Of a DNA stretch of 31,758 nucleotides, positions 13,847 to 21,487 are shown piece by piece. Position 1 is the stretch's first letter. The number at the start of each line of letters is the position of its first letter. Both the position numbers and the translations under genes were made by a program. Below the pieces are notes generated by a model. That model saw only the letters and a program-made list of their open reading frames with translations, was not told the DNA's origin and did not search any database. The DNA comes from DATBDM01 sp034664425 (GTDB taxonomy: Bacteria > Actinomycetota > Thermoleophilia > Solirubrobacterales > Solirubrobacteraceae), in assembly GCA_034664425.1 (NCBI GenBank), contig JAXDHR010000124.1, forward strand, positions 1 to 31,758, written 5' to 3'.

Positions 13847-15160
13847 CTACGGCGACTGGTCGGCGCCGACGATCACCACGACGTCCGCCTGGACCGGCTT
13901 CGCGAACGAGTTGTTCGCGAGCGACTGCGTGTCCGAACCGAGCGGCGTGACCGAGCTGATCGACAGCGCCTTCGCGACGTCCATCGCCTGCCGGCGCTCG
14001 CCGGAGGCGTAGGTCACCGTGGAGCGCTGCTCCGCCTGGTTGGTGCTGTTCGTCGTCTGGACGTTCTTGTAGCCCAGCCGGCCGAGCTTGGACTTCTCGC
14101 CGGCCGCGAGGCCGTTGACGGTGGTGCCGTTGAGGACGACGACGGTGGTCGCCGCGCGGCTCGCCGGCGAGGACGCCGGGCGCGACGTCGCCGCGGTCCC
14201 GCCGGCGTTCGCGGACGGCGAGGACGTGGGGCTCGGCGCCGCGGTCTGGCCGCCGCTCGAGCCGCCGCCCCCGATCACACCGGTGGCGAACAGCGCGGCG
14301 ATGGCGACCACGATCAGGCCGGCGAGCGCAGCGAGCAGGACCCCGCGCGACGGCCGATGACCGCTCCGGGGGGGAGCGGGCTGAACTCGCGCCGGCGGCC
14401 GCCGTCGCGGTGCCGGGGCGGGCTGGCGGCGCTGACCGGGCGCCGCGCTGCGCTGCGGCGAGCGCAAGGGCTGCGCGGGCCGGCGCCGCTGGACGCCCTG
14501 GCTCGGCGTCGCGCGCGGGATCGCTCCGGCGACGGCGGACTCGTCGGTCTCCTGGTCGCCGTGCCCGTTCGTGGCGGCGGGCGGCGCAACGGGGTCGCCG
14601 GTCGCGGGGGGAGCTGCGGGCGCCGCGGCCGGGGCCTCGGCGGCGGCCGCCGGAGCGGTCTCGGCGACCGGATGGGCCTGCGTCGCGTCGGGCTCGGGCT
14701 CGGGCTCGGCGGTCTGCCCCGCCTCCTCCTTCGCCGGCGCGGCGACGGCGGCGATTGCGGCGGCGACCGTGGCGGCCGCCGTCGCGGGCCGCGGGCCCAT
14801 CGGGATCGCCGCGGGAGTCCTCGGGCGGCCGTTGGCCGGGCGCGGGATGGCGACCGGGTCGGGGCCCGCGGCACCGGAGCTTGCGGCGACCGCAGGCCCG
14901 GCCGCCGCGACGGTGGCCGGCTGCGGGCGGGCGGGAGCGGGCTGCGTGCGCCGCTCGTCCGCCTGCGCGCTCACGCGCTGCTCGAGGTCGCGATCGCGCT
15001 CGGGGGCACGGCCGGCCCAATCGCGCAGGCGGCGTACCTCCCGCGCTTGCGAGAAGTAGAGGATGGAGAGCAGGGCAAGGCCGATGAACGATGCGATGCC
15101 GACGTAGGCACCGTACTTCTCGACCTCGCCCTGAAGCGAGAACGCGAGGACGAAGACCAT
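13847..15160 (-). CDS. LytR_C-domain protein with two membrane helices
   Basis: A 437-aa protein. A first membrane helix at about 17-36 is followed by a roughly 235-residue low-complexity linker very rich in Ala, Pro and Arg, a second helix at about 274-295, another Ser/Thr/Pro/Ala spacer, and a C-terminal LytR_C domain (about 338-433; VVVLNGTTVNGLA, LGYKNV, VTYASGERRQAMDVAKAL, ADVVVIVGADQ). LytR_C usually sits at the end of LytR-CpsA-Psr phosphotransferases that attach glycopolymers to peptidoglycan; here the catalytic LCP domain is absent. Both termini are predicted to lie on the same side of the membrane. It lies 18 bases behind the dehydratase. A TAAGAT -10 formed by that gene's TAA stop codon stands 15 bases upstream of the ATG. 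Confidence 0.82.
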   Translation of the reverse strand: MVFVLAFSLQGEVEKYGAYVGIASFIGLALLSILYFSQAREVRRLRDWAGRAPERDRDLEQRVSAQADERRTQPAPARPQPATVAAAGPAVAASSGAAGPDPVAIPRPANGRPRTPAAIPMGPRPATAAATVAAAIAAVAAPAKEEAGQTAEPEPEPDATQAHPVAETAPAAAAEAPAAAPAAPPATGDPVAPPAATNGHGDQETDESAVAGAIPRATPSQGVQRRRPAQPLRSPQRSAAPGQRRQPAPAPRRRPPARVQPAPPRSGHRPSRGVLLAALAGLIVVAIAALFATGVIGGGGSSGGQTAAPSPTSSPSANAGGTAATSRPASSPASRAATTVVVLNGTTVNGLAAGEKSKLGRLGYKNVQTTNSTNQAEQRSTVTYASGERRQAMDVAKALSISSVTPLGSDTQSLANNSFAKPVQADVVVIVGADQSP

Positions 15161-15175
15161 GAAGCTGCCGGGGAG

Positions 15176-15181
15176 ATCTTA
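15176..15181 (-). promoter_or_regulatory. -10 hexamer (TAAGAT) built on the dehydratase stop codon
   Basis: TAAGAT begins with the TAA stop (15179-15181) of the dehydratase and lies 15 bases before the ATG at 15160, predicting a leader of about eight bases. Confidence 0.4.
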
Positions 15182-17137
15182 CGAAGTCGTGCGGCGGTCG
15201 GGCTCGACCGCCACCTCCGGCATCGCCGTCGTGATGAGATCGACACCCGCGCGCATGCCCGCGAGCTGGGACACCTCGGCCGCGAGCGTGGCGGCGTCGC
15301 CGGCTTCGACGAGCGCCTCGATGCGCTCGAAGGTCCGCTCGACCCAGACGGGATCGGCCGGCTCGCGCACCGCGCGCAGGATCTTCGCCGCCGTGGTCGC
15401 CTCGGGCTGCTCGTAGGCGTTGAACAGGTCCTCGTGCAGCTTCTCGCCCTGGCGCGGGCCGATCACCTCGATCGCGATGTCCTTGCCGGGCTCGAGTCCG
15501 GAGAAGCGGATCATGTCCTCGGCGAGGTCCATGATCCGCACCGGCTCGCCCATCTCGAGCACGTAGACGTCGCCGCCATGGGCCAGCGACCCGGCGCGGA
15601 TCACGAGCTGGACCGCCTCCGGGATCGTCATGAAGAAGCGCGTCATGTTCTCATGGGTGACCGTGAGCGGGCCGCCGTTGGCGATCTGGCGGCGGAAGAT
15701 CGGCACCACCGAGCCCGAGGAGCCGAGCACGTTGCCGAAGCGGACCGAGGCATACGCGGTCTGGGGGTAGTGCGAGCCCGCCGCCTCGACCGCCCACTCG
15801 GCGAGCGCCTTGGAGGCGCCCATCACCGTCGCGGGCGAGACCGCCTTGTCGGTCGACACGAGCACGAACGTCTCGGTCTGCGCGTCGCCGGCCACGCGCG
15901 CCATCGTGCGCGTGGCGATCGCGTTGTTGCGGACCGCCTCGACCGGGTTGGCCTCCATCAGGCCGACGTGCTTGTAGGCGGCCGCGTGGAAGACGACGTC
16001 GGGGCGGTGCGCCGCGAAGACCTCGCGGATGCGCCCCTCCTCCTTGCAGTCGGCGAGCACCGGGACCGCTTCGAGCACGTGGCGGTCGTCGACGAGCTCG
16101 CGCTGGATCTCGAAGAGGTTGTCCTCGGCGTGGTCGACCAGCACGAGCGCCGCGGGGCCTACGCGCGCGATCTGACGGCACAGCTCCGCCCCGATCGAGC
16201 CGCCCGCGCCGGTGACGAGCACGCGGCGGCCGGAGAGGTAGGAGCCGACGAGCTCGATCTCCATCCGCACCGGCTCGCGGCCGAGCACGTCCTCGACGCG
16301 CACCTCGCGGACCTGGCGCATCAGGCGGCCGCCGTTCTGCAGCAGCTCGAAGACGGTCGGCATCGTGCGCACCGGCACCCCGCGCGTGCGGCAGGCGCTG
16401 ACCACCCGTGCGCGCATCGTGCCCGGCGCCGATGGGACGGCGATCAGGACCTCGTCGGGCTCGACGTCGTCGAGCACCCGGCCCAGCTCGGACGTGCTGC
16501 CGAGCACCTCGATGCCGCGGTCGATGCGCGCGCCCTGCTTGCGCGGGTCGTCGTCGACGAAGCCGACGGGGCGCAGGCTGAGCTCGGGGTTGCGCAGGAT
16601 CTCGCGCAGCAGCAGGCGGCCGCCGTCGCCGGCGCCGACGATCAGCACGCGGCGCGCGTCGCGCGGCGTGCGGTAGGCGCGGAACGGGCGCTCGTAGACC
16701 GCTCGCACGGCGACGCGCGTGAGCACGCAGAAGAACAGCGAGAGCAGACCGAAGAGGGCGAGGACGCCGGACGGAACGGTGACCGCGGCGAAGCCGGACG
16801 GCGTGAAGATCAGCTTCGGGTGCACGACCGCGACGTAGCCCGCGAGCGCGAGCACGGAGACGACGACGGCCGGCAGCAGCTGCGCGTACTGGCGTCCGGA
16901 CGCGTAGCGGACCCAGTGCCGGTAGAGCCCGAAGAGCGCGAACACGACCACCGAGCCGAGCACCGCGAAGACCACCGTGCGCGCGAACAGATCCCTGTAG
17001 CGCTCGGGCACGCCGCCGTCGAACCTCAGCCGGTAGGCGAGGAAGTAGGCGAGCGCGACCAGCCCCGCGTCCAGGAGCACCTGCGGGATCGCATGGCGAT
17101 GGACGGGCAAGGCCGCGGAGCGGATCCGGCGGCGCAT
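15179..17137 (-). CDS. Membrane nucleotide-sugar 4,6-dehydratase (PglF/WbpM/CapD family)
   Basis: A 652-aa protein of full family length. Four membrane helices (about 18-36, 54-72, 87-105, 120-142) precede a first Rossmann domain (VLIVGAGDGGR, 164-174) and a second, catalytic extended-SDR domain with TGAGGSIG at 309-316, DHAEDN, AAAYKHV (385-391) and STDKAV (428-433). As in this family, the usual active-site Tyr is replaced by Met: M439 with K443 in MGASK. The enzyme converts UDP-GlcNAc (or a related UDP-sugar) to the 4-keto-6-deoxy form, the substrate of a DegT-type aminotransferase such as the one upstream. It is eight or so bases behind the DUF354 gene; the ATG at 17137 follows TAGACT by seven bases. 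Confidence 0.93.
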   Translation of the reverse strand: MRRRIRSAALPVHRHAIPQVLLDAGLVALAYFLAYRLRFDGGVPERYRDLFARTVVFAVLGSVVVFALFGLYRHWVRYASGRQYAQLLPAVVVSVLALAGYVAVVHPKLIFTPSGFAAVTVPSGVLALFGLLSLFFCVLTRVAVRAVYERPFRAYRTPRDARRVLIVGAGDGGRLLLREILRNPELSLRPVGFVDDDPRKQGARIDRGIEVLGSTSELGRVLDDVEPDEVLIAVPSAPGTMRARVVSACRTRGVPVRTMPTVFELLQNGGRLMRQVREVRVEDVLGREPVRMEIELVGSYLSGRRVLVTGAGGSIGAELCRQIARVGPAALVLVDHAEDNLFEIQRELVDDRHVLEAVPVLADCKEEGRIREVFAAHRPDVVFHAAAYKHVGLMEANPVEAVRNNAIATRTMARVAGDAQTETFVLVSTDKAVSPATVMGASKALAEWAVEAAGSHYPQTAYASVRFGNVLGSSGSVVPIFRRQIANGGPLTVTHENMTRFFMTIPEAVQLVIRAGSLAHGGDVYVLEMGEPVRIMDLAEDMIRFSGLEPGKDIAIEVIGPRQGEKLHEDLFNAYEQPEATTAAKILRAVREPADPVWVERTFERIEALVEAGDAATLAAEVSQLAGMRAGVDLITTAMPEVAVEPDRRTTS

Positions 17138-17144
17138 CCGCGAG

Positions 17145-17150
17145 AGTCTA
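17145..17150 (-). promoter_or_regulatory. -10 hexamer (TAGACT) built on the DUF354 stop codon
   Basis: TAGACT starts with the TAG stop (17148-17150) of the DUF354 gene and lies seven bases before the dehydratase ATG at 17137, giving the dehydratase a possible leaderless promoter of its own inside the operon. Confidence 0.5.
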
Positions 17151-18194
17151 GGGGTCCGCGCGGATCGCGGGCTCGCGCTGCGGCAGACCGCCGAGCGGTG
17201 CGAGCAGCATCGCGGCGAGCACGGCGGGGTCACGGCGCGCACGCGCGCCGGCGGCATCGCCCCCACGGTCGGGCCGGCAGGTCAGCACGATGTCCTCCGC
17301 TCGTTCGAGGCGGCGCAGCCTCCCCTCGGCGATCAGGCGCTCGTCGACCGCGCCGAGCCGGCCCTCGAAGGTCGTCCACACCGGGGTGCCGAGGGCGACC
17401 GCCTCACGGTTCATCGTCCCGCCGGCGGAGATGACCAGATCGGCGAAGGCGATCAGCGACTGCGCGTCGATCGCCTGCTCCGGGACCACGAACCCGCCCG
17501 CGCGCGCGAGCTCGGCGCGCTGCTCCGGGGTCCGCGGGAGCACGACGGCCTGCATGCCGCGCAGGCGCTCGAGCACCGCAGCGAAGAGCGGGTTCTCGAA
17601 GCGGTGGTAGAGCGAGACCGCGGGCGGCGTGCGCACGACCGCGATCGGCCGGCCGGGATCGAGCCCGAGCTCCGCGAGCACCGCGCCGTCGGGCTCGAAG
17701 TCGGCGAGGTAGTACTCCTCCTTGAGCCCGGGGTAGCGATGCAGCTTCGCCGCGGTCGCGCCGTAGGGCGCGAGCCGCTCGGGCGGGATCGCGTCGGGGA
17801 CGACGACCGCGCCGCAGAGCCGGCAGTTGACCGTGTGCTGCACGCGCGCCCACTCGTAGTCGAATGCCGTGCTCGCCGGGATGCCGAGCAGCCGCGCCGC
17901 GATCGTGACGTCGTTGGAGCCGTGGCCGAGCGCGATGTCGATGTGCCGGCCGCGTGCCCAGCGTACGAGCGCCGCCGAGCGCGAGAGCAGCCCGACGCCC
18001 TTGGCTGCGAGCCGGCCGCCGCGGTGGCGGCCGATCGCCTCGTGCTCGATTCCGAAGCGCTCGAGCAGCCCGATCGTCTGCGCGAAGTCGCGGGCTGTCA
18101 CCAGCACATCCGCCCCGCGCGCCTCGAGCGCCGCGATCACCGGGCGCATGACGAGCACGTGGGGGGAGTTCGTCAGGTCAATCCAGACGCGCAT
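17148..18194 (-). CDS. DUF354 protein, glycosyltransferase-like (GT-B fold)
   Basis: A 348-aa protein matching the DUF354 family: the start MRVWIDLTNSPHVLVMRPVI, GHGSNDVTIAARLLGIPA, RYPGLKEEYYL, and an LISAGGTMNREAVALGTP-type segment that corresponds to the nucleotide-sugar-binding half of GT-B enzymes. Members lie in surface-polysaccharide loci in bacteria and archaea; the precise reaction is not established. Its first 17 bases overlap the end of the DegT aminotransferase gene, so translation is probably coupled. The last 40 residues (from GGDAAGARARR) are Arg/Ala-rich and less conserved-looking. It likely adds or modifies the sugar made by its neighbours, an inference from context. Confidence 0.85.
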   Translation of the reverse strand: MRVWIDLTNSPHVLVMRPVIAALEARGADVLVTARDFAQTIGLLERFGIEHEAIGRHRGGRLAAKGVGLLSRSAALVRWARGRHIDIALGHGSNDVTIAARLLGIPASTAFDYEWARVQHTVNCRLCGAVVVPDAIPPERLAPYGATAAKLHRYPGLKEEYYLADFEPDGAVLAELGLDPGRPIAVVRTPPAVSLYHRFENPLFAAVLERLRGMQAVVLPRTPEQRAELARAGGFVVPEQAIDAQSLIAFADLVISAGGTMNREAVALGTPVWTTFEGRLGAVDERLIAEGRLRRLERAEDIVLTCRPDRGGDAAGARARRDPAVLAAMLLAPLGGLPQREPAIRADP

Positions 18195-19266
18195 CGCGGA
18201 CCGCGGCCACGACCTCGTCGGCCTGGTCGCGTGTCAGCACGGCGCTCATCGGGATCGCGAGGTGCGTGCGGGCCGCCTCCTCGGTGCCCGGCAGGGCGAC
18301 GCGCGGTGGGTACGGTGCCATCGCCGGCTGAGCGTGCGCCGGCCGCCGGTAGTAGGCCTTCTGGCCGATGCCGGCCGACCCCAGCGCCGCCGCGAGGTCG
18401 TCAGCGCGCGGGTGGCGGATGACATAGAGATGCCACGCGGGATCGGCGCCCGCGACGGGCACGGGCAGCGCGGCATACTCGCCGAGCCCGGCCGCCGCGT
18501 AGTGCGCGGCCGCGGCGCGGCGGCCGTCGCACCAGCCGTCCAGCGCGGGGAGCTCGACGCGCAGGATCGCCGCCTGCAGCTCGTCCAGCCGCGAGTTGTG
18601 GCCGACCAGCTCGAAGGTCTGCTTGTCGCGCGAGCCGTGGAACCGCAGCATCTGCACCCGCTCGGCGATCGCGTCGTCGTCCGTCGTCACCGCGCCGCCG
18701 TCGCCGAACGCCCCGAGGTTCTTCGACGGGAAGAACGAGAACGTCGCGACCGTCGCCAGCGAGCCCGCGCGGCGCCCGTCGAGCGTCGAGCCGACGGCTT
18801 GCGCCGCATCCTCCACCACCGGCACGCCGAGCGCCATGATCTCGGCCAGCGGGGCGACGTTGCCGAACAGGTCGACGACGATCACCGCCTTGGTCTGCGG
18901 CGTCAGCGCGGCGCGTACGGTGTCGGCGGTGACGCACATCGTCTCGGGATCGACGTCGCAGAACACGGGCGCCGCGCCGGTCGGACCGATCGCCTCCGCC
19001 GAGGCGTAGAACGTGAACGAGGGGACGACGACCTCGTCGCCGGGCCCGACGTCGAGCGCGCGCAGGGCGAGCGTCAGCGCGTCGGTCCCGTTGGCGACGC
19101 CGATCGCGTGGGCGACGCCGACGTAGGCGGCGAACTCCGCCTCGAAGGCGCCGACCTCCGGGCCGAGGATGAAGCGCCCGTCATCCATGACGGCGCGGAC
19201 GCGCGCGTGGAGCTCCTCGCGCAGCGGCGCGAGCGGTGTGGAGGTGTCGAACAGCGGGACGGCCAT
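18178..19266 (-). CDS. DegT/DnrJ/EryC1/StrS-family PLP sugar aminotransferase
   Basis: A 362-aa protein of typical family length. The internal-aldimine lysine is K182 in FSFFPSKNLGAFGDGG; VVEDAAQAVG (150-159) supplies the pyridine-nitrogen Asp (D153); GVANGTDALTLAL (56-68) binds the PLP phosphate; and HNSRLDELQAAILRVEL is the usual dimer-interface segment. These enzymes transfer an amino group from glutamate to a keto-sugar nucleotide. With the downstream 4,6-dehydratase, the expected product is a UDP-4-amino-4,6-dideoxy sugar (PglE-like). The ATG at 19266 follows TAGGGT by eight bases, and this is the first gene of the five-gene minus-strand unit ending at 11939. Confidence 0.93.
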   Translation of the reverse strand: MAVPLFDTSTPLAPLREELHARVRAVMDDGRFILGPEVGAFEAEFAAYVGVAHAIGVANGTDALTLALRALDVGPGDEVVVPSFTFYASAEAIGPTGAAPVFCDVDPETMCVTADTVRAALTPQTKAVIVVDLFGNVAPLAEIMALGVPVVEDAAQAVGSTLDGRRAGSLATVATFSFFPSKNLGAFGDGGAVTTDDDAIAERVQMLRFHGSRDKQTFELVGHNSRLDELQAAILRVELPALDGWCDGRRAAAAHYAAAGLGEYAALPVPVAGADPAWHLYVIRHPRADDLAAALGSAGIGQKAYYRRPAHAQPAMAPYPPRVALPGTEEAARTHLAIPMSAVLTRDQADEVVAAVRDARLD

Positions 19267-19274
19267 CCGCGCAC

Positions 19275-19280
19275 ACCCTA
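19275..19280 (-). promoter_or_regulatory. -10 hexamer (TAGGGT) for the aminotransferase operon
   Basis: TAGGGT lies eight bases before the ATG at 19266. It is the same hexamer as at 866 and 1577 and faces the plus-strand TAGCGT at 19311. Confidence 0.5.
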
Positions 19281-19310
19281 GGCGCAACCCGATCTTTAGG
19301 AAGGCCCCGC

Positions 19311-19316
19311 TAGCGT
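19311..19316 (+). promoter_or_regulatory. -10 hexamer (TAGCGT) for the microprotein-uppP-purM unit
   Basis: TAGCGT lies 12 bases before the GTG at 19329, a slightly longer spacing than at most starts here; a leader of about five bases is predicted. Confidence 0.4.
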
Positions 19317-19328
19317 GCGGACCGCTCC

Positions 19329-19469
19329 GTGCCGGTCCTTGCCTCGCTCACCGACCCGCTCGTCCGCCCGATCCCGTCCGAGGCGACGATGCTGTTCGCC
19401 GGGTTGATCCTGCTCGGGCTCGCGTGGCCGCTCGTGCGGCGCCAGCGCCGCAGCGATGCGACCGCCTGA
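19329..19469 (+). CDS. 46-aa single-helix membrane microprotein
   Basis: A GTG-initiated 46-codon frame with one clear membrane helix (about residues 21-36, MLFAGLILLGLAWPLV) followed by a positively charged tail (RRQRRSD), which predicts a cytoplasmic C-terminus. It overlaps the uppP start by 14 bases and is preceded by its own TAGCGT hexamer, which argues that it is translated. No family is recognised. It could assist or couple translation of UppP, or simply be a leader frame; neither can be decided from sequence. Confidence 0.5.
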   Translation: MPVLASLTDPLVRPIPSEATMLFAGLILLGLAWPLVRRQRRSDATA

Positions 19470-20238
19470 GCCGCACCTGGGCGAGACCGTCGCGCTCGGC
19501 CTGCTGCAGGGCCCGGCGGAGCTGCTGCCGATCTCCTCCTCGGCGCACGTCGAGCTGCTGCCGTGGCTGCTGGGCTGGCGCCACGTGAGCCTGCCCGGGG
19601 ACGCGCGCAAGGAGGTCGAGGTCGCCCTGCACGCCGGCACGGCCGTCGCGCTGCTGGCGGCGGGCGAGGGTCGTGCGCGGCCATGGCTCGGCGCGCTCGC
19701 CCTCGTCCCGCCGGCCGTCGCGGCGACGGCGCTCGAGCGCGCGATCGAGCGCCGGCTCGGCGGCCCGGGCTCCGTCGCGTGGGGCCTCGCCGCGGGCGGG
19801 CTGGTGATGGCGGCGGCCGACGCCCGCGGCGCGCGCGGGCGCCGGCCCGCGGACGCAACGGCGCGCGACGCGCTGTGGCTCGGCGCCGCGCAGGCGCTCG
19901 CCCTGATCCCGGGCGTCTCGCGCAGCGGCATGACACGCGCCGCGGCCCGGACGCTCGGGTTCGATCGCGCGAGCGCCGCCGCCTTGTCGCGCGAGGTCGC
20001 GCTGCCGGTGCTCGCGGGTGCCGCGGTGCTCAAGGGCGTGCGGCTCGCTCAGCGGCGCCCCGGCCGCGCGACCCTGCGCGCGCTCGCGGCGGGCACGGGC
20101 GCCGCCGCGATGTCGACCGCGGTCGCGCTGCGGGCGGAGCGGGCGCTGACCGGGCGCATGCCGTACGCGGTCTGGGCGGCATACCGGATCGCGCTCGCCG
20201 CCGCCATCTGGCGCGTCCGGCAGAATCGCTCGCGATGA
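19456..20238 (+). CDS. uppP: Undecaprenyl-diphosphatase UppP (BacA family)
   Basis: A 260-aa multi-helix membrane enzyme that removes one phosphate from undecaprenyl diphosphate, recycling the lipid carrier used for peptidoglycan and for glycans such as the one built by this region. Both active-site motifs are intact: LLQGPAELLPISSSAH (about 16-31, with E22 and H31) and PGVSRSGMT (152-160, with R156). Length is normal for the family. Its ATG lies within the end of the 46-aa microprotein gene and its stop codon overlaps the purM ATG (ATGA), so the three frames are coupled. A CAGAAT hexamer near its 3' end may also drive purM separately. Confidence 0.93.
   Translation: MRPPEPHLGETVALGLLQGPAELLPISSSAHVELLPWLLGWRHVSLPGDARKEVEVALHAGTAVALLAAGEGRARPWLGALALVPPAVAATALERAIERRLGGPGSVAWGLAAGGLVMAAADARGARGRRPADATARDALWLGAAQALALIPGVSRSGMTRAAARTLGFDRASAAALSREVALPVLAGAAVLKGVRLAQRRPGRATLRALAAGTGAAAMSTAVALRAERALTGRMPYAVWAAYRIALAAAIWRVRQNRSR
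20221..20226 (+). promoter_or_regulatory. -10-like hexamer (CAGAAT) for purM inside uppP
   Basis: CAGAAT lies eight bases before the purM ATG at 20235, within the last codons of uppP. It could give purM a leaderless transcript independent of uppP. Confidence 0.35.
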
Positions 20239-21287
20239 GCGACGCCTACGCCTCCTCCGGGGTCGACACGCACGCGTCAGACCGCGCGGTCGCGGCGCTC
20301 GTCGACGTGCTGCGCGCCGTCGACCCGGGCCGCCCGTCACGCGCGCGCCTCGGATCGGGCCACTACGCCGCCGTGCTCGAGGTCGCGCCCAACCTGGGGA
20401 TCGCGGTCGGCACCGACGGCGTCGGCTCGAAGCTCGTCGTCGCCGAGCGCACGGGCCGGCTCGGCACGGTCGGGATCGACTGCGTGGCGATGAACGCCAA
20501 CGACATCGTCTGCGTCGGCGCGGAGCCGATCGCGCTGCTCGACTACATCGCGGTCCAGCAGGCCGACCCCGAGAAGCTCGCCGAGATCGGCCGCGGGCTG
20601 CGCGCGGGGGCCGAGGCCGCGGGCGTCGAGATCCCGGGCGGCGAGGTCGCCGTCCTACCGGAGCTGATCCAGGGCCATCCCTCCCCCGGCGGCTTCGACC
20701 TGACCGCAGCCTGCTTCGGCACGGTGGCGCTGGACGCGATGATCACCGGCGCGGACTGCGTTCCGGGCGACGCGCTGATCGGACTGCCGTCCTCGGGGCT
20801 GCACTCCAACGGCTACTCGCTCGCGCGGCGGGCGCTCGAGCCCCTTGGTCTCGACGCGTGCCCGCCGGCCCTCGCGGGCGCGAGCGTCGCGGATGCGCTG
20901 CTCGAGCCGACGGTGATCTACGTCCGCGCGGTCCTGTCGCTGATCCGCTCGGAGGCGATCGACGTGCACGGCCTCGCCCACATCACCGGCGGCGGGCTAC
21001 TGAACCTGCTGCGGCTCAACGACGGTGTCGGCTTCGCGATCGAGGACCCGCTGCCCGTGCCGCCGGTCTTCGGGCTCGTGCAGGAGCGCGAGTCGGTTCC
21101 GGAGGCGGAGATGTGGGAGGTCTTCAACATGGGCTGCGGCTTCTGCGTCGCCTGCCCGGCCGCTCACGTCGACGCCGCCGTGGCGATCCTCGCCGGGGCG
21201 CACCCGGGCACGCGCCGGATCGGCACGGTCACCGACCGCGCGGGACGCGCCGAGGTCCCGAGCCGCGCCGTCTCGCTCGGCGGCTAA
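20235..21287 (+). CDS. purM: Phosphoribosylformylglycinamidine cyclo-ligase (AIR synthetase)
   Basis: A 350-aa protein of normal length. It closes the imidazole ring of formylglycinamidine ribonucleotide using ATP in de novo purine synthesis. Motifs of the PurM fold are present in order: VGTDGVGSKLVVAERTG, GIDCVAMNANDIVCVGAEPI, the Gly-rich GGEVAVLPEL segment (relatives usually read GGETAEMPG, so the Thr is replaced), SSGLHSNGYSLAR, HITGGGLLNLLRL, and EMWEVFNMGCGF. The first codon overlaps the uppP stop codon by four bases, an unusual partner for a purine gene. The TAA stop shares the CTAA at 21284-21287 with the TAG of the convergent 67-aa gene. Confidence 0.93.
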   Translation: MSDAYASSGVDTHASDRAVAALVDVLRAVDPGRPSRARLGSGHYAAVLEVAPNLGIAVGTDGVGSKLVVAERTGRLGTVGIDCVAMNANDIVCVGAEPIALLDYIAVQQADPEKLAEIGRGLRAGAEAAGVEIPGGEVAVLPELIQGHPSPGGFDLTAACFGTVALDAMITGADCVPGDALIGLPSSGLHSNGYSLARRALEPLGLDACPPALAGASVADALLEPTVIYVRAVLSLIRSEAIDVHGLAHITGGGLLNLLRLNDGVGFAIEDPLPVPPVFGLVQERESVPEAEMWEVFNMGCGFCVACPAAHVDAAVAILAGAHPGTRRIGTVTDRAGRAEVPSRAVSLGG

Positions 21288-21487
21288 CGGCCGGCCTCGT
21301 CCGCCTCGGGCGGGACGTCCTCCGCAGCCGCCTCGGGGTCGTCGGCGGTCGGCGTCCAGGCGTCGCGCTTCTTGCGCTCCCAGTCCTCGCGCGTCTCGTG
21401 GATCTCACCCTCGAGGCGCTCGGACTGGCGCTCCATGTCGTCGAGCTCGCGCTCGACCTCGTCGGCCTGCCCCTCGTAGTCGCTCAT
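21284..21487 (-). CDS. 67-aa acidic coiled-coil protein, hypothetical
   Basis: A short, very acidic protein: residues 5-40 (EGQADEVERELDDMERQSERLEGEIHETREDWERKK) form a probable amphipathic coiled coil, followed by a disordered acidic tail. No family is assigned. Its ATG directly abuts a perfect 24-bp palindrome whose 3' arm holds GGAGGG, the only ribosome site available, so its translation may depend on melting of that hairpin. The 60-aa gene lies upstream on the same strand; the stop codon is shared with purM on CTAA. Confidence 0.65.
   Translation of the reverse strand: MSDYEGQADEVERELDDMERQSERLEGEIHETREDWERKKRDAWTPTADDPEAAAEDVPPEADEAGR

Noticed and set aside
13301..17434. A plus-strand open frame of about 1,377 codons opposite the glycan genes
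   Set aside because: It is antisense to three well-supported genes and its translation is a repetitive Arg/Asp/Val/His mixture, typical of the complementary frame of GC-rich coding DNA.
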